A stretch of DNA of 64,000 nt from Cristatella mucedo (lineage: Eukaryota; Bryozoa; Phylactolaemata; Cristatellidae), in the NCBI GenBank assembly GCA_009760855.2, contig WPIO01000040.1, positions 652,001 through 716,000 of the forward strand, given 5' to 3'. The position numbers were made by a program, and so were the translations under genes. The notes under the pieces were generated by a model that was not told where the DNA came from, made no database searches, and worked only from the letters and a program-made list of their open reading frames with translations. Positions 41,885 to 64,000 of the stretch are shown piece by piece (positions within the stretch are counted from its first letter, which is position 1; every line of letters begins with the position of its first letter).

Positions 41885-42455
41885 AGCACTTCTCGCCGAC
41901 CTGCACTGGCTACCAGTCAAGCAAGCAACGGATCGACTTCAAGGTCTTGTCGCTCACTTTTTAAGTCACTTCATTCTTTGGCTCCAACCTATCTCTCAGA
42001 TAAACTCCCCCATCAGGCCAAGCATCGTACCACCCGCTTTTCGGAATCCAACAGTTTACCAATACCTCGTACAAACCTCCAATCCTTTGGAGATCGTGCA
42101 TTTTGTTCGCATGCTCCCAAAGCCTGGAACTCCCTCCCGACTTGCGTCAGAACATCCCCTGACTTGACCACATTTAAAAAGAACTTAAAAACACACCGAT
42201 TTAGGACAGCATTTAGTGGGTCCCTATGATTCGTTCTTCATGTGCTTGCTCGTGCAGACACTGTGCATGCTGCCACTAAACACATTAGCATGCTGACCTT
42301 GTGCACGTCACCCCTAACTAAGTTATTCATGTTTATCAAGCATGATATTACTCACCATTCAATCGGGTTTACATTTGCAGAAAATGTAGAAGGCCTAGAA
42401 AGAGATTGAGTTCGAGAGGGCTTTATCAAGTGCATCATTATTATTATTATTATTC
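41885..42455 (+). mobile_element. Family II LINE 3' end
   Basis: Two frames (a small insertion near 41925 separates them) encode the ORF2 end, from DLHWLPVKQ through [20 protein letters not shown] to FSGSL with stop at 42227-42229. A 3' UTR, a damaged hairpin and (ATT)n follow. Confidence 0.9.
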
Positions 42456-42656
42456 CTAGGATGACGGACCGCCTCTCTTTCGAGAATTTGTTCCAACCGG
42501 AGTAATCGCTGCCATGCATGACTCGAGAGAGACTCTGAAAGAGCGCGATAGTGATCCTATGTATTATAATAAATATATTTCTTATGTAATATATTATAAA
42601 GTATCATCTATTTAATTCTGTATAAGTTATATACTCCTATAAATACGTATATAACG

Positions 42657-42680
42657 CAATTATATATATATATATATGCA

Positions 42681-42711
<31 letters not shown>

Positions 42712-42790
42712 CGCACACACACGCACACGCACACTCACACGCGCACACGCACGCACACGCGCACGCACACGCGCACGCACACGCGCACGC

Positions 42791-42831
<41 letters not shown>

Positions 42832-42862
42832 GAAATTATAATTGAAATTATAGTATAGTATA

Positions 42863-42893
<31 letters not shown>

Positions 42894-42922
42894 CTATAGT
42901 ATAATTTCAATTATAATTTCAT
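42657..42922. repeat. (TA)n / (CA)n block with an 89-bp AT palindrome
   Basis: (TA)n to 42710, an impure CACA/CGCA tract to 42822, then an inverted repeat 42832-42920 whose outer arms (GAAATTATAATTGAAATTAT and its inverse) match perfectly around a (TA)n centre. Confidence 0.9.
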
Positions 42923-43645
42923 CCATGCGTTCACCCGTCCTACAGATTTAACGCAGAAAAACTCAATCGACAGTGCCTGGCGTGCGTACGTGGCATAGCT
43001 GCAGTCTGACTGCGGCTCCCCTATTTTTAGAACAATGGGCGGTCTCTCGTCGGACTTTTCCCGCTCAGCGGCTGCCGAAGTCTCCAGTGAGGTGGCTGCG
43101 ATCGAGCAACAGCAAAGGAGTTCAGAGCGATTTATTCGATGAACTTTATTTCGCGTTCGCCAATTTTCGCCGCTGAGCTCAGGTAGCCGCACCGCTAGGC
43201 CACCTGAGCGAAGTTGAAACGAGTCAACTCCGTATGCCCGCATCTCCCAGTTTTCTGTGAGAGTAGTCCAAGCTGTAACTAGGTAGCCTTTCGTCATCAT
43301 GCACAACCTCCTCGTTGTCCATCTGCAGCGCTCCGCAGCAGCTTATCTACGCGTGCGGTTGCAGAAGTGAGAAACATTCTTTATTTGGAGAAAACGGAGT
43401 AACTTGAAATGCGATGCCTGGCTGTCTTCTAGTTATCAAAGATGTCCTTCATAGTCTGGGTAGCTACACGTGGTCGATACAATCTACTTAATAGCGAACA
43501 AGTGCAAGTAAAGCGAAAGCCTTGCTTAGGCCCACGAATCTCGCTATCACCAATAAAAATCTCTCAGTTATTAGCCAATGGGGAAAGGCACTTGCTCTTT
43601 ATGACCTATGTCGCGGCTTTGTTAGGGCTAAGTAGTCGACTAAGA
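42923..43645. other. No gene recognised
   Basis: Unique-looking sequence. A minus frame 43306-42911 is open for 131 codons but has no motifs or good splice context. Confidence 0.4.
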
Positions 43646-43647
43646 AA

Positions 43648-43990
43648 AATAATAATAATAATAATAGTAATGCACTTGATAAAGCACCCTCAGAGAACTC
43701 AATCTCTCTCTCTCTCTCTTTCTCTCTAAGCGCTTTACATTTGCTGCAAAGGGAAATGCAATTGAATGGTGAGCAATATCATGCTTGATATACAAACAAA
43801 ATGAATAACATGGTTAGGGGAGACATGCACAGGGTCAGCATGCAAATGTGGTTAGTGGCAGCGTGCACAGTGTCAGCACGCATAAGCACATGCAGGACGA
43901 ATCAAAAGGACCCACTAAATGCTGTCCTAAATAGGTGTGTTTTTAAGTTCTTTTTAAATGAAACACTTGGGCTAGTTTTATGGAACGCTT
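43648..43990 (-). mobile_element. Family II LINE 3' end
   Basis: (AAT)n, inverse hairpin with an inserted (TC)n expansion, inverse 3' UTR, then the inverse of the ORF2 end, cut near 43965. Confidence 0.85.
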
Positions 43991-44496
43991 TTGTAGGTTT
44001 TCTGAATTAAGAACGCTGTGTCCAGCGTGAAGCGACAATGAGCCGGCTATAGTACCTACCTAAAGAAATATGATTAAAAGTAAACTCTCTCAACGGCCTA
44101 TTTGTGAGTCATTCTGACACGCAAACCTTTGTGATTGACGTCGTCAGACATCTGCCGAAGGTAGATTGAAAGAACTGATCAGCTGAAGTGACCTTCTATC
44201 AACAATGAGCTGATTTCAAAGCAAACTGTGGCCGACCGTGCATATAACCTTAGATGGCACTGATCCTCAAAGTTCGAACGCCCACCTTCAAGCCCTCGTT
44301 TGACATCAATCATCGGCTTTGTTTGGTTGATATGCGAAACTCACAATCTTTGCTAGGTGTACGCTGCAATAGCTTAATTCCTGGAACCGCAAAAAACACA
44401 GAGGCGCATTTTTCATGCAGATACAATGATAGTGGCAGTGAAAGCACCAAGGCTCAGTCGGTGATATGGGTAACTGCTTTCTTGTTTTAATGCGCA

Positions 44497-63669
<19,173 letters not shown>

Positions 63670-64000
63670 CTAAAGTAAATTTCGGATGCACCCGAAATTC
63701 TTTGGCGGCAGTACTATAGTCTGAAAAAACCCTGAATTCGGTAATGCTCTGCAGTTGAATGAACGTAGTCATGACAGCAGAGGACTTTTGCTGCTCAACT
63801 TACGATACATTCTCCATAGAACAGTGCATCTAAATTTATGGTTTAGTGGGTGTGATTCCAGATTGGCATATTTTTAAAATTAGAACTTTCAATTACAGAT
63901 GACCTATTTTTTGCGTTTCCAATTAGCCTGCTTTGATCGGGGTGGGTGGGCTTGGGCCGGTGATTTCATCCAAGTGCAAATGTTAATGAGTTCGGCTGAA
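63670..64000. other. Upstream intron of the MOXD1-like gene
   Basis: No exon recognised; the 5' exon or exons with the signal peptide should lie beyond the window. Confidence 0.35.

Overview
The window is eukaryotic and almost certainly from an invertebrate metazoan. Genes are split by GT-AG introns, non-LTR retrotransposons and microsatellites are abundant, and three genes belong to animal families (MMAA, NUDCD2, a MOXD1/DBH-like copper monooxygenase). The species cannot be fixed from sequence alone. All gene models below were built by hand from reading frames, splice motifs and intron phases; where a model is called closed, every exon phase agrees and the summed length is divisible by three.

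Layout. 1-10 kb: five 5' exons of MMAA on the minus strand, with a 5.3 kb intron holding a LINE inserted into another LINE. 9.5-10.35 kb: a head-to-head interval shared with NUDCD2. 10.35-13.7 kb: complete four-exon NUDCD2 on the plus strand. 13.7-17.6 kb: repeats only (two LINE families, two copies of a tRNA-derived SINE, a possible DNA-transposon end). 17.6-41.4 kb: a GC-rich block with a group of single-pass membrane protein genes I do not recognise. Gene A (minus, 1143 aa, closed) and gene B (minus, 467 aa, closed) are paralogues. They share a transmembrane exon of identical phase, a TWPxW motif before the membrane and a conserved cytoplasmic motif, followed by unrelated low-complexity tails. 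Gene D (plus, partial model) has the same phase pattern for its transmembrane exon. A proline-rich tail at 36.6-37.2 kb may be a further relative. 41.4-64 kb: AT-rich, occupied mostly by a MOXD1-like gene on the minus strand (15 exons found, 5' end outside the window). All six expected copper ligands are present, but one exon is a base short.

Two LINE families of the CR1/L2 type recur. Family II ends in a 3' hairpin plus (ATT)n and has left many short tails, mainly in introns. Family I lacks that tail. How the genes work together: MMAA is a mitochondrial cobalamin chaperone GTPase, NUDCD2 a p23-like co-chaperone, and the MOXD1-like protein a secretory-pathway monooxygenase; nothing suggests a shared pathway. 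The A/B/D membrane family is the best candidate here for something undescribed.
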